From: Galeruca laticollis | Lineage: Eukaryota > Arthropoda > Insecta > Coleoptera > Chrysomelidae | DNA length: 64,000 nt | Reading direction: 5' to 3' | Assembly: GCA_963921935.1 (NCBI GenBank) | Contig: OY998175.1 | Location: 266,407,709-266,471,708, forward strand | Shown here: positions 34,636 through 46,133 of the stretch, in pieces | How positions within the stretch are numbered: the stretch's first letter is position 1 | Layout of the letters: each line of letters opens with the position of its first letter | Position numbers and translations under genes: made by a program | Notes under the pieces: generated by a model | Database searches by the model: none | Told to the model about the DNA's origin: nothing | The model's input: the letters and a program-made list of their open reading frames with translations, nothing else

Positions 34636-35946
34636 TAGCAGAAAAACTTAACAATATACTTAATAGTTACGAATATACATCCAAATACTCAATTAAAAAT
34701 TCAATAGAACTAATCACATAATTGAAAGCATTCAAATTGAAAGATAACTTCGAACTAATTTCATTTGATGTTACCAATATGTTCATTAAAATTCCTCCTG
34801 AAGAATGTCTAACACTTATAGGAAAATAACTAGAAGATAAAAATATTAATCCAGGAATACAATTTTGGCAAACATTTTTATGTACAGTTTTGAACGAAAA
34901 ATCTTTTGAAGTAATATTTCAAAAAATGTTTTATTTTGGTATATATATGGACATGACATATTCGCTAGATAGTGAACGACAAGTAGATATATTTTTCAAC
35001 CATATTAATAATGTACACCGATTAATACTCGCCTATTCTAAGAAAAATGAGATTTCTTTGATTTCTTAAAATCGACCAATCAACAGTCATTTTTAATGAC
35101 AAAAAGCTACCTAGTTTTCCCAATAACTGATAAATATGCACCTTGCTTTTGATCAACTATACCCTAAATGGTGGTAGCAGTCACAATTCAATACTTTGAC
35201 AACTGTCACAGTCAGATTTTTTTCGAGGTTTAATAATAAAAATTCGATTCAAAATATCAAGATTTGGTCAAATTTTTTTAGAAAATAACAAAAAACTGTA
35301 CAGAATATGTATCTTACTAAAGATTAGTCAAATGCTACACAATAATATAGGTATTTAAATATTTTGATATAATTTCTAATAATTTGAAATATTTATTGTT
35401 ATGTTGTGCATTGAAGCTTCTATTTCAAATTAAATTGTCTGCATTTATGTAGTTGTGTATTAATCTCCCTAAAATACATTCGAGATTATTTTTTTTAATA
35501 GAGAAATACATTAAAAATGGTATTCAAATTTTAATGTCACGTCAATAAATCGAGAATCAAGAGAGTGAAAAAATCACGAGAGCTTTCATACAATTGAACA
35601 TGTATTTATCGATAAAAAAGTTATCTCTTATGTAGTTACCCCCTAAAAATTAAATTTACATGAGAAGTTGAAGAAAATAACTCAATCAATTTTCTTGATT
35701 TATAATATCAAAGAGTTAATAATGTACTTTATCATTCAATTTACGGAAAACCAACACAACCTGATGTGACTATTCCATATAGTTCCATCATCCCATCTAA
35801 CATGAACCAGCAGCATTTAATTTAATGATACATAGAGCATTTTCAGTTCCTATGAACAAATGTAATTTTGATAGAGAAATTAGTACTATTAAACAAATAG
35901 CAACTTTCAACGGTTATCCATTACATATGATAAATAAACTAATTAA
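34636..35946 (+). pseudogene. Penelope-like element RT fragments, interrupted
   Basis: Plus-strand coding starts near 34640 with NSYEYTSKYSIKNSIELI and reaches RT motif A at FELISFDVTNMFIKIPPEEC (about 34748-34808). The block with motifs B and C is largely lost. VDIFFNHINNVHRL follows at about 34985-35027. Some 600 bp of unrelated sequence (about 35027-35645) then intervenes, after which coding resumes with EVEENNSINFLDL, YHSIYGKPTQPDVTIPYSS and, at 35825, HRAFSVPMNKCNFDREIST. The piece ends exactly at the TTAA where piggyBac has inserted. It belongs to the same family as the minus-strand neighbour. Confidence 0.75.
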
Positions 35947-38315
35947 CCTTCCATTACTCGCACACGGTCTCTCAGACCGGTCCAATATTCAATATGACGT
36001 AATTACGACTTCATTGGCTAAGCATCGTTCCCCCTCCATGTACCTTTCCAGTACATACTCAACGAACATCCCACTCATTTATTAGTTGATAGAAAGTGTT
36101 TTACGGAAGTGGTGCTTTAACACGGTGTAGTAGACCGGGTGCGAGTATTTAAGTAACTAATTTTAACTGTCGCTGAAAAGATTTCATAAATAATACCGGT
36201 AAGTTTTTTAGACTTTTCTACATTTTTTTACGAAAATTTATGATACTATAATGCTAATATAAGGTGTGTCATGAAATAATAGTTGAAATATCTCGTTGCA
36301 TATAGAAACGTGTGTTTTCTTGGTTGTAATTTTTTGGAAATCAATTTTCTATTTTTATTATAGATATGAACTACAAAACGGAGCAAGCAAGACTTTTGAG
36401 ATTGTTTGAAGAAGTTGAAACTGATGAAGATTATGGAAATGATGATGATGATGAGCAAGGGGACATAGATAGCATAGAACAGAGATCAGAAAACAGTGAC
36501 ACTGAGCAAGAATTTGAGGATGGTGGAGGTGACTATGTACCTGTTCCTGTTACCAGAGATGCAGTATTTATAGGAAAAGACAAGGTAACACAGTGGAAAA
36601 AACATTTTCCACCAAAAAATATTAGAACACTTAGTGCAAATATTGTTTTGCAATTGCCAGGGGTGAAAGCTTACGCAAAATCCAAAAAGTCTCCTCTCGA
36701 TATTTGGCTGTGCTTGTCTGACGAAGAAATGCTGAATATCATTGTAGATTGCACCAATATAAAAATTAATAGCATCGCTCAAAACTTTTCGAGGGAAAGA
36801 GACGTGAGAACTACTAATCTCATAGAAATAAAAGCACTAATTGGCATCCTATATCTTGCTGGAGTAAGAAAAGCTAATCATATGAATCTGGGCGACCTTT
36901 GGAGAACAGATGGTAGTGGCGTTGAAGCTTTTCGCCTGGGAATGAATAGAATACGATTCCAATTCCTGATGAGATGCCTTTCTTTTTGACGATATAAATA
37001 CAAGACAAGAAAGGGTCCAAATGGATAAATTGGCACCGATCAGACTTTTGTTTGAAAAATTTAACGATAACCAAAAAAAGTGTTACTCACATTCCGCGCA
37101 TGTAACCATAGACGAAAAGCTTGAAGCATTTAGAGGTAATTGTAGCTTTAGGCAATATATACCCAACAAGCCAAATAAGTATGGCATAAAAATTTTTGCA
37201 CTCTCTGATTCTCATATGTTTTACACCAGTCACATGGAAGTTTATGTGGGTAAGCAGCCAGAAGGCCCGTTTCAAAAAGAAACGACTGCTAAATCAGTAG
37301 TAGAAAGACTTTCTCAACATATCTATGGTACGAATAGAAACGTCACCACAGATAACTGGTTTACCAGTATGGAACTTGCGGAAAGTCTAAAAGAAAAGAA
37401 ATTAACCCTTCTAGGAACCATTCGAAAGAACAAGAGACAGCTTCCTTTGGAATTTGTACAGAATACAGGCCGACCGAGCGGTTCCTCAATGTTTGGGTTT
37501 TGTAACAATACAACACTGGTTTCATTTATTCCAAAAAAAGGTAAAAATGTACTTCTCATTCCAACAATGCATTTTGGAGATGACATTGACCCTCGTACGA
37601 ATAAGCCAGAAATGATAATGACTTATAATGACACCAAAGGAGGGGTCGACATGGTCGATAAATTGTGTGCTCAATATAATTTTGCTCGTGGTACCAGACG
37701 ATGGCCAATGGTCCCCTTTTATAGCATGCTGAACGTAGCTGGAATAAATGCATTTGTCATTTATAATGGAAACAATCCCGATTCAACAACGCCTCGAAAG
37801 GAATTTCTTCTTAAGCTCTCCATGGCCCTTTTGTATGATTATCAAAAAGAAAGAGCTATATCTGCCAATTTGCCAAGGAGCCTAAGAAGCAGGTTACAAG
37901 AAGTGTGTGGAGTCCCAGCTGGAGATGAGCCCCCAGTAAGAACCCCTGGATCCGTCGGCCGCTGTGCAGTCTGTACCTGGCAGAAAAACAGAAAGACGAA
38001 GTACTTTTGTCAAAATTGTGCAAAATATCTGTGTTTAGAACATATTCGTCCTATGTGTAATGCGTGTTATGAAAATATAAGTTATTTTTTTTTGTTATCT
38101 TTATGTTATGCAATTTCTCAGTTCTGCTTTTTTTCCTAATATATTTTTTGTAACTAACCTAATAAATGACTTTTATTCTGTCCCAAAATGATGAAATAAC
38201 CCTAAAATCCTTCACAAAGTAATAAGTAAGCTCAGAAATTACTTAATTCATTACCCGGTCTCCTAGACCGTGCGCGAGTTATTAAGTACCAAAATTTTGC
38301 GCGAGTAATGGAAGG
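35947..38315 (+). mobile_element. piggyBac element with complete ends
   Basis: CCTTCCATTACTCGC at 35947 and its inverse ending at 38315 are each flanked by TTAA (35943-35946 and 38316-38319), the diagnostic piggyBac target site. Subterminal repeats with CACGGTCT and AGACCG occur inside both ends, with different spacing from the tips, the usual piggyBac arrangement. At 2369 bp it is close to full-length size. It is the youngest-looking element in the window. Confidence 0.95.
36366..38139 (+). pseudogene. piggyBac transposase, one frameshift from an intact frame
   Basis: The start at 36366 gives an acidic N-terminal region of about 60 residues (SIEQRSENSDTEQEFEDGGG). The DDE_Tnp_1_7-type domain follows: IWLCLSDEEMLNIIVDCTN, ALIGILYLAGVRKANH, ITIDEKL-like VTIDEKLEAFRGNCSF, then the conserved VTTDNWFTSMELAESL with one catalytic Asp and MTYNDTKGGVDMVDKLC with a second. 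I did not assign the third Asp. The C-terminus has the cysteine-rich domain CAVC..CQNC..CLEH..CNAC (about 37963-38070) and a hydrophobic extension. The only break I see is an extra T in a five-T run (36983-36987) that makes a stop after RCLSF; coding continues at once in the next frame as DDINTRQERVQMDKLAPI. Length suits the family. Confidence 0.9.
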
Positions 38316-38369
38316 TTAATAAATATCAGATTTAATATTAGGTAAAATATTTCTATATTCAACCAAGTT

Positions 38370-38698
38370 GAAATTTATATGATCCGACTCAGGGCTTTCC
38401 TTGGCGAGCGTATCTGACATCTCGTTCCCCTTTATGGAGGTATGGCTCGGAATCCATCCCAATTTTATAAGGATGTTATTTTTCTTAGCCTCCCATAAAT
38501 CGTGTCTGATCTCCAGCTCTGTGTTTTCTGATGAGCCGCTGATACCACATCTAGTTATTTTACTTAATGCACATGCTGAATCTAATAATACTAACGCTTT
38601 AGGTATGTTACAATCTGTAATTCTATTAATTGCAATATAAATGGCACAAATCTCAGCTGTGCATATACTGGCTTCATTACAGATTCTGACTGAAGTAT
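38370..38698 (-). pseudogene. RNase H domain fragment of a LINE
   Basis: On the minus strand the frame reads SICTAEICAIYIAINRI, ALVLLDSACALSKI, then IKLGWIPSHTSIKGNEMSDT and LAKESPES. This is the RNase H domain found at the end of ORF2 in I- and Jockey-type LINEs, with the Glu of AE, the Asp of LLDSA and the terminal WIPSHT..GNE.SDTLA block. RT and endonuclease are missing. It ends at a (TA)n array. Confidence 0.8.
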
Positions 38699-38700
38699 TG

Positions 38701-38767
<67 letters not shown>
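38699..38767. repeat. (TA)n microsatellite, interrupted
   Basis: TA dinucleotides with a few substitutions next to the RNase H fragment. Confidence 0.9.
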
Positions 38768-40955
38768 ATTATATATTATAAATTGTATATTCAATTGCCT
38801 CACGTTACGGGCATCAATTTATAATTATGTATTTCAATAATTTATAATTTCTTTATATATAAATGTTGTTTTAAATTGAATTAATCTATACTTGACTTGA
38901 ATTGAATCAAATTACCTTCGGCTAGCTCGGTTCGAATAGATTGTATTATTATCTCAGCTTATTTAAATACAGTCGGAAGCATGAAAACTCCCTTTGAGTT
39001 CTGGATATATATAAATCTATATGTAAGCTCAATTTCAATTATTTACTTCAAATCTGCACTTCAATATATACCATCAAAATTTAAATTCAGATGAATATCA
39101 AATAGACAGAATGAAATACTCAAGTTCTAATAAAATTATTAATGACATGAATACAAATTAAAATGCCAACACTTCTAGAAAAATTGTTTTAATAAATTGT
39201 TACGATAAAAAAAATTGTATTCTTATGACATCAAAATTCTCTCATACTCCTGCATTCTATGCAATCCTTCATACAGAACATTTTAGTAGATTGCGTCGGC
39301 GCATCAGTACAACGCATGCGCTTCTAGAATGCCAAGCTACACTAACATGCTATTCACAATCAATGCTGTATGTGTGAACTGTTTATACACTTTAGCGTTC
39401 TAATAGTCGTTGAAAGTTTTTATATATAATATCAGAATTATAACAATACAATTACATACATATATGTACAAAATTGTGAGAGATGTGAGATGTGGATAGT
39501 AATAGATACAAAGTTTAAACATGCATCAGAGTGAAATAAGAATTGGAAATTTCAATGATCATTTATGAAGCACGTGAACATTTAATGGAATAATTTAATC
39601 GAACAAGTAAGTACCCTAATAATTATGATAAAACAAAATGCATGGATATCCATGGATATTATATGATTTGCATCATATTATATTGTTCTTGGCCTTTTTA
39701 TAATTTAATTCTTTGAACGTTCTAATTATCTTTCATAGTTCACTGTTTATATATGTGGAAGTCCAAATTTTCTAATTAAAAGCACAGACCTCAGTTCAAA
39801 TCTTCGGTACCTTGAATGCAGCCAGCGTTTCTAAACTCTTGAAGATCTCTCATCGGAGAGATGCCTCTTTCTGATCACTTCTCGTTTATCACTGTTTAAC
39901 CAACACTTATATAATTATTTCTTAACCTTTTTGTATTAATATTTTACTTTTTAACAATAATTTTCTCAAATTTTTAATAGAAGAGATTCATACAGACGCT
40001 TCCTCTTCCATACCACCAACTACGCTCCTTTTTGTTTTCAAAATCAACAAACTTTTTTCTTGAAAAGTTCATAGCTTGCTTATCATTGTTTTTGTTTCAC
40101 AAATTGTTGATTGCCATGTCTTTTAGTTACTAAATGAAAATATTTAACTTATCTGTCCTGGAGGATTAACAGACTTATTTCTGTCTTTGAATATTTTCTT
40201 TGGGATTCTATTAAATGTCTTTTTCTTGTATTTCTATTGCAATTTTCATCATAATTACCTTTTTAAGGTATTCTTATTTACATTAGTTTTTTTACAAAAT
40301 CTACAACCTAAATTATTGATTGATATATATGTAATTGATTGTTTTCAAATTCTTGAATTTTTACCTATTTTTTTATACATAAACTATCTATTATTTCCAA
40401 ATTCATTGTTATTGTTCTTCATAAAATAAATAATCAACAAATTTAAGTTGGCAAGAAAATCACCAGATTTCATTACTTCCGGTCTATGAAACGCATTTCT
40501 TTGTCATATTAATAGGCTGTGTTCCATATATCATTTATCAGAAAGCTTTTAACCCTTTCTTTAAATTTTCAACTTTTACTGTAAACACCTGTGAATATTG
40601 ATAATCAATTATTGGTATGAATATTAATTTGTCTTATTTCAGGTTTCACACTATTCTAATTTTCATTTATACTAAAACTTATATGGCAGCGTTCAGAGTA
40701 ATTTGGAACTTATTGACATTGACGTAATCCTGGAACTAATTATAAAGGTAAAATTTTATACTTATATAACCAATGTTATGTTTATAATTTTTATTCATCA
40801 TTCTTTTATTAACGAATCTTATCAATATCTGACCATATTTTGTTTATTTCATTCTGTCTATTGAATTTAGACATTTTTCTGTGACTTTTATAATGTGGTT
40901 GTGTCTACTGACACACCTTCCGTAAGAATTAGTTTAATAAACTAGGAGACTAGTT

Positions 40956-40957
<2 letters not shown>
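38768..40957. other. AT-rich stretch without recognisable gene
   Basis: No coding family or repeat is recognised over 2.2 kb. A small GC-richer patch at about 39290-39345 has ACGCATGCGC but no promoter or gene that I can support. Confidence 0.5.

Positions 40958-40991
<34 letters not shown>
40958..40991. repeat. (TA)n microsatellite bordering the satellite
   Basis: TA array directly before the first satellite unit. Confidence 0.9.
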
Positions 40992-40995
<4 letters not shown>

Positions 40996-42002
40996 AACAA
41001 CGAATAGATTGGTGGGTATTGCACGCAAATAGAAGAAGGGGCTACTGAAAGGAGTGGTAACCGCAGACATGCATGTTTCTGGCTCATCAGCTGTCATCGG
41101 TACGGTACAACCAAGAAAAGATGTAAAACATGGGAGCAAAGGTGTTGAATGAAACATGAGAAAATATATCAGAATTCAGCAGGATAGTCAAACACAACAT
41201 TTGTGTCAGTAATATTAGAAGATCTCGAATATTCGAGACATCAACCAACATAGACACGGAGGTGCATATAACACTGCCGTCTGAAAACTTTTGACCCAGA
41301 TCAATGAAATAACAACAAGATCTATGAATAGTGCGTGACATATGAACAATAAACAACGAATAGATTGGAGGGTATTGCACGCAAATAGAAGAAGGGGCTA
41401 CTGAAAGGAGTGGTAACCGCAGACATGCATGTTTCTGGCTCATTAGCTGTCATCGGTACGGTACAACCAAGAAAAGATGTAAAACATGGGAGCAAAGGTG
41501 TTGATTGAAACATGAGAAAATATATCAGAATTCAGCAGGATAGTCAAACACTTCAGTAGCCCCTTCTTCTATTTGCGTGCAATACCCACCAATCTATTCG
41601 TTGTTTATTGTTCATATGGCACGCACTATTCGTAGATCTTGTTGTTATTTCATTGATCTGGGTCAAAAGTTTTCAGACGGGAGTGTTATATGCACTTCCG
41701 TGTCTATGTTGGTTGTTGTCTCGAATATTCGAGATCTTCTAATATTACTGACACAAATGTTGTGTTTGACTATCCTGCTGAATTCTGATATATTTCCTCA
41801 TGTTTCATTCAACACCTTTGCTCCCATGTTTTACATCTTCTCTTGGTTGTACCGTACCGATGACAGCTAATGAGCCAGAAACATGCATGTCTGCGGTTAC
41901 CACTCCTTTCAGTAACCCCTTCTTCTATTTGCGTGCAATACCCACCAATCTATTCGTTGTTTATTGTTCATATGTCACGCACTATTCATAGATCTTGTTG
42001 TT

Positions 42003-42003
<1 letters not shown>
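40992..42003. repeat. 356-bp satellite: tandem units with one inversion
   Basis: A unit starting AATAAACAACGAATAGATTGG at 40992 repeats at 41348 (period 356). The second copy stops near 41551, where the array switches to the inverted orientation and continues to 42003. Copies are very similar. Several open frames cross the units in both directions and are alike because the sequence is repeated. Units contain TCTCGAATATTCGAGA and a block resembling a hammerhead core. Confidence 0.85.
41056..41104 (-). ncRNA. hammerhead-like core in the satellite unit (tentative)
   Basis: On the minus strand CUGAUGA (41090-41084), then GCCA and GAAAC (41079-41075), the palindrome ACAUGCAUGU and a C. Outer sequences GUACCG and CGGUUAC can pair. 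There is no room for a normal stem II, which argues against activity. The other copies (near 41445 and 41870) read CUAAUGA. Confidence 0.25.

Positions 42004-42092
<89 letters not shown>
42004..42092. repeat. (TA)n microsatellite with CATA interruptions
   Basis: Separates the satellite from the Penelope tail. Confidence 0.95.
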
Positions 42093-42096
<4 letters not shown>

Positions 42097-42099
42097 TTA

Positions 42100-42360
42100 A
42101 GCTTCAATATTCGTAATATCACATCTTCTTCTTTTTTCTATTAACATATATTAAGTCGGTCACAAGGTAGGTCACTTCTTGGTCTAGCCAAAAATAACTA
42201 CTAAACATCAGGTAGGCATCAAATAAAATGTAACTTTCGTCATTCTGACGATGATATTAAGTCAGAATTGTCAATTTTTTAGAATTTCCAACATTTTTCA
42301 TTATATTGTGGAATTAGTTGGACACATTGAGCTCCATTTAGAACACTAATATTATAGGAA
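42100..42360 (+). mobile_element. Penelope-like element 3' tail
   Basis: It shares TAAGCTTCAATATT, CACATCTTCTTCTT, TTGGTCTAGCCAAAAATAA, AAACATCAGGTAGGCATCAA and GTCATTCTGAC with the tails at 14475-14875 and 33560-34020. It runs into the terminal block found in the fold-back insert. It includes a decayed hammerhead-like core at 42245-42272 (CUGACGA and GUC kept, GAAAC lost). Confidence 0.75.
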
Positions 42361-42364
42361 AGAT

Positions 42365-43560
42365 ACCAAAAAATGTACTTGGATCCGAAATTAAATATAA
42401 AACAGAAGCACAGGTGGTACAAAAAGGAATGTGCAGAGAAAAAGATAGAGTGATTTCAGGACACATTTTGACTTATCATTCCATAAGCCTAAAAATGACC
42501 AACATCCTACATCCACTTCGTATGAATCTACTAACGCGGAAATAAAAACTAATCTCCTAGAAAAATATGACCTTCACTTAAAAAATAAGGAGAGGAACAG
42601 ACAGCAAAAAAGGATGCAGCCAAAGAAAATCCTGTAAAGATACATTCAGCTAAGTTTGATTTGCCATGTATGTGCCAACAGATCCACAAATCCCATTCCT
42701 TTTTATAACACCAAGCTAGCCACATACAATTTTACTATTCACAACTGTGGAAATAATACTGACAAATGTTACATGTGGTCTGAAGTAGAAGGTTCACGTG
42801 GCTCAAGCTAGATTCAGTATCTAAAAACACTTCCTACAACTATTCTAAATATAAGGCTCTTTAGCGACAATGTGGAGGCCAAAACAAAAACTAATTTGTG
42901 GCTGCCATGTTTCTCTATGCTGGTCATATAGGTCATCGATTGAAAGTCTTTAGTTTCTGGCTATAGTCAAATGGAATGCGATTTTATGCATGCCAGAATC
43001 GGAAAAGCAGCCAAAAATGTAACAGTTTATTTCCTCCATGAATGGGCAACTATTGCTAAAAATGCCAAGCAAAATGAACCTATGTACCAAATGTTTCAAA
43101 AATTAGCTATTTTGAATGGGATATTCTGGATAAGCTAATGATTTTGGTGAACTAAAATAAGGATCAATATGGCAATGTGGTAAATCGGCACCACATTAAG
43201 TGGATAAGGTAAGAGAAGGCATTCCCCTTTGTAATGGAAATCAAAATTGACATTGATGAAGCTTTTGGCAGTGTTATGATTCTTCTACGTAGAGGACGCC
43301 GAGTTACAGTTGCTTCTATCGAAGGATGTCTTGAACCTTTATATCAAGAAAAAAAAATTACGCATTATTGCTGAAACATTTAAGAGCGATTTGCAATTTT
43401 GGAAGTGTACCAGACGGTTGTCGTCTCTTTTTTACAAGTTTGCTTAGTGATGAAAGCATTGAGGATTAAACTCTGCTACCTGATGTTAATATCCATTCAG
43501 AAGAAAACATTTTTCACAATAATTCTGATCTTTTATTTAATTGGACTTTTCTTTTTAGTT
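42365..43560 (+). pseudogene. DUF7869-like insect repeat protein, pseudogene
   Basis: Shifted plus-strand frames align in order with a protein common in many copies in insect genomes. The pieces are MYLDPKLNIKQKHRWYKKEC (about 42373-42432), FDLSFHKPKNDQ (42466-42501), LLEKYDLHLKNKERN, KENPVKIHSAKFDLP, and FFYNTKLATYNFTIHNCGNN followed by TDKCYMWSEVEGSRGSS (about 42700-42805). An LFSDN block (normally LYSDNCGGQN) comes next, then SGYSQMECDFMHARIGKAAK (42955-43014). The family resembles DDE transposase-derived proteins in its Asp and His pattern, but its function is unsettled. At least five frameshifts make this copy dead. Penelope terminal sequences lie on both sides. Confidence 0.65.
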
Positions 43561-43624
43561 TTTAATTTTCTTGTATAACCACCATTTTATCAAAATATAC
43601 TTGTGCCAAAAATTTTTATGTTCA

Positions 43625-43690
43625 GTTTACTGGAATTAACTGTCTCGACCCTTACTTCCTGGAATTTACTCATATTACTGTTGAATTATT
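43625..43690 (-). mobile_element. Penelope terminal fragment
   Basis: Read on the minus strand it matches the last ~60 bases of the fold-back insert: AATATGAG..ATTCCA.GAAGTAAGGGTCGAGACAG. Confidence 0.65.
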
Positions 43691-46133
43691 TAGAAATAAT
43701 AAGTTTCTTGTAAAAACAGTAGATTAATTTACTTTTCATTCATTTTTTCGATAGTTTCGAATACCTGAGCTAAATACACGTTATTCGTTTTCATCTATTA
43801 AGAACCTACAAATTAAAATAATTGTTTTAGTTAAATGGATTTTTCCTTAAAATTGATTTGATAGAGTGTAATAAATTTTCTTTTGCGTTTTCTGAACAAT
43901 TTGGATTTTGTAGATAGCCACAAATGGAAACAAAGCATGAATAAGCATGTATACATAAATAATTGAGAAAAAAGACTATTGATGTGCTCTGAAATATATG
44001 CAAATTTATGATAAAATATGACTACATACTCAGTCATCCAAAGTATTCAGTCTCCAATTGCATTGTTTGAAAGCGCTCTAGTTCAAACAAAATCGTATTC
44101 ATCGGAAAGTTTATGTGAACGCTCAAAATTTTAATCTGGTCTTACTTTCACATGTAATAATTGTCTTTCTTAAAACTTCATATTTGAGCGTATTGTGCCG
44201 CTTTTCTTTTCTTGGTGCTCAAATATTAAAACAACACAAAAAACACTTTTATGTTTTTTCAAGATCTTTTGATATATACAATGAACTTTTACCTCACGCA
44301 AATCAATAGTATATGTTGGTTTTAATTTTATGAATACTATCATATAGCTCGAATAAAACATTTTGACCCATAAACTGACCTTTGTCCTGTTCCTCTTATA
44401 TGAAGGGTGAGTCATCGAGAAACGAATATACACAAAAATAATCATTGGCCCTTCACAAAAAAGTTTCGAAATGCATCATCAATTTTGCCAATTTCTCACT
44501 TATATATTGTTGTACGCCTAGTTACAGTTGAAGCCCTGTTGCACTCTGTTTAAATACACAACTGGTATATAGTTTTTCTAATATAAGAAAATTGTTGATT
44601 TTTTTTTGTTTCAATATATATTCTTTTATCTATCAGATAAATCGCCACTTCGCACTCCTGCATCCATAACTATTTTTTGTCCACTTGTTTTATTTCCTTT
44701 TATCCCATTACCTCAATAATAGTCTTTTGATGACAAGAGGAGATTAGCTATAGGGATCTAATGAAGAGTTTGTATGGATTCTTCACGGATGTTACTTCCT
44801 CACACTACTTTAGACATATTCTACTATTCTGATTGAAAACCAATTGGAGGACGCTGCAACACTTAATATTTATGGACAAGTTTTGGACTTGAATAAGAAA
44901 GTCTGATTCAGTATTGGGTATAGAAGTTGGTTGAATTGAATGCATGATCTTACAATTGAGAAATGTCGATTGCTGCATCACAAACTATGTAAAACATACA
45001 ACTAATAAGTAGTTCTTTTCAAATATTTCCAGGCACTATGGTCACTACTGAACTATACCATCCAAAAAATAGGAGTAATTAATAATTTTGCGCAGATTGA
45101 GATGTATTTGTGGAATATGAGTTATAAAATAGGAAGCTACCACAATAACGTACAATTCAGTATCAAACTGTATCGCGATGGGGCAAAATCAATCAGTTCA
45201 TCTTAGTTACATTTTTTTCTAAAACTAAAAAAATGTACGCCTTAGCGTTAACGAACATACGCATGTATCATATTTTATTCATTCACAAATATTATGGATA
45301 ACGAACCAGGACTATTTGGAAACGTTCAATACTGCAGTATCAAAAAAGAAGTAAGTGTAATTTTTAATTGTATCCAAATCATGCAAATTAAGTGCATTGG
45401 ACTGATTGTGAGTTTTCGATGCTTTCACAAAGAAAATAAATCTGCATTATTCAACAAATCCGATTGATTATTTCAATCTGCCGTTGAAGGATGACTTTAA
45501 TGGAAGACATCTCTATTTCTTTCCCCATTGGTAATAATTCATTTCAGTATTTCACGACTTGTGTAATGATTTATGCTATTCCATGTAAGAATAGGGGGAA
45601 GTTTCTTTAATTCATTTCCACTGAAACAGCTTACAGGCGGTACTAAGGATACAGGCAGTTGTTAGTAGTGATATATATTCACCCTCTCTGGGGCAGTTTT
45701 TTCTGCCATTCATCTTAACAAACTTCTAAGCATATACTACTAAAGATAAAAAAATGTGTAAAATAAAAAAGCGGCGTCTGGCCAGTTTATATACATAGTA
45801 ATGATCTGTCAGTTAACAATTTCAGATACTCTGTATATCACACCCTGAGAAATTTAGAATATTAGAGCAATAAATAAGAAAAAGGATTTTCCAATAACAG
45901 CATAAGTAAGCAATTATTTCTATCAAATTAATATGATTTTATAAAATTCTGTCAAATTCGTTCAACAATAAATATTCGTTTGAGGTTATGATCTTGAAAA
46001 TCATACTTTAGGTACACATCTCAATATATAAATAAATCAGCACAATTCAGTATGATTAGTTCCAAATAATCTCAGTGACATATATTGGCTATCAGTTGAT
46101 GTATGTCCGTTTCTCAAACAATCAACCAGAAAT
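43691..46133. other. AT-rich stretch, nothing seen
   Basis: No gene or repeat family recognised over 2.4 kb downstream of the transporter gene. Confidence 0.5.

Noticed and set aside
39290..39345. GC-richer patch with ACGCATGCGC as a host promoter
   Set aside because: The single NRF1-like motif has no accompanying TATA, initiator or downstream exon.
40942..41991. Several similar 63-118-codon frames in both orientations
   Set aside because: They are all crossings of the same 356-bp satellite unit, including its inverted part. No domain is seen.
44115..44445. Overlapping 64- and 91-codon frames on both strands
   Set aside because: Low complexity with no recognisable domain; overlapping antisense frames are expected by chance in this composition.
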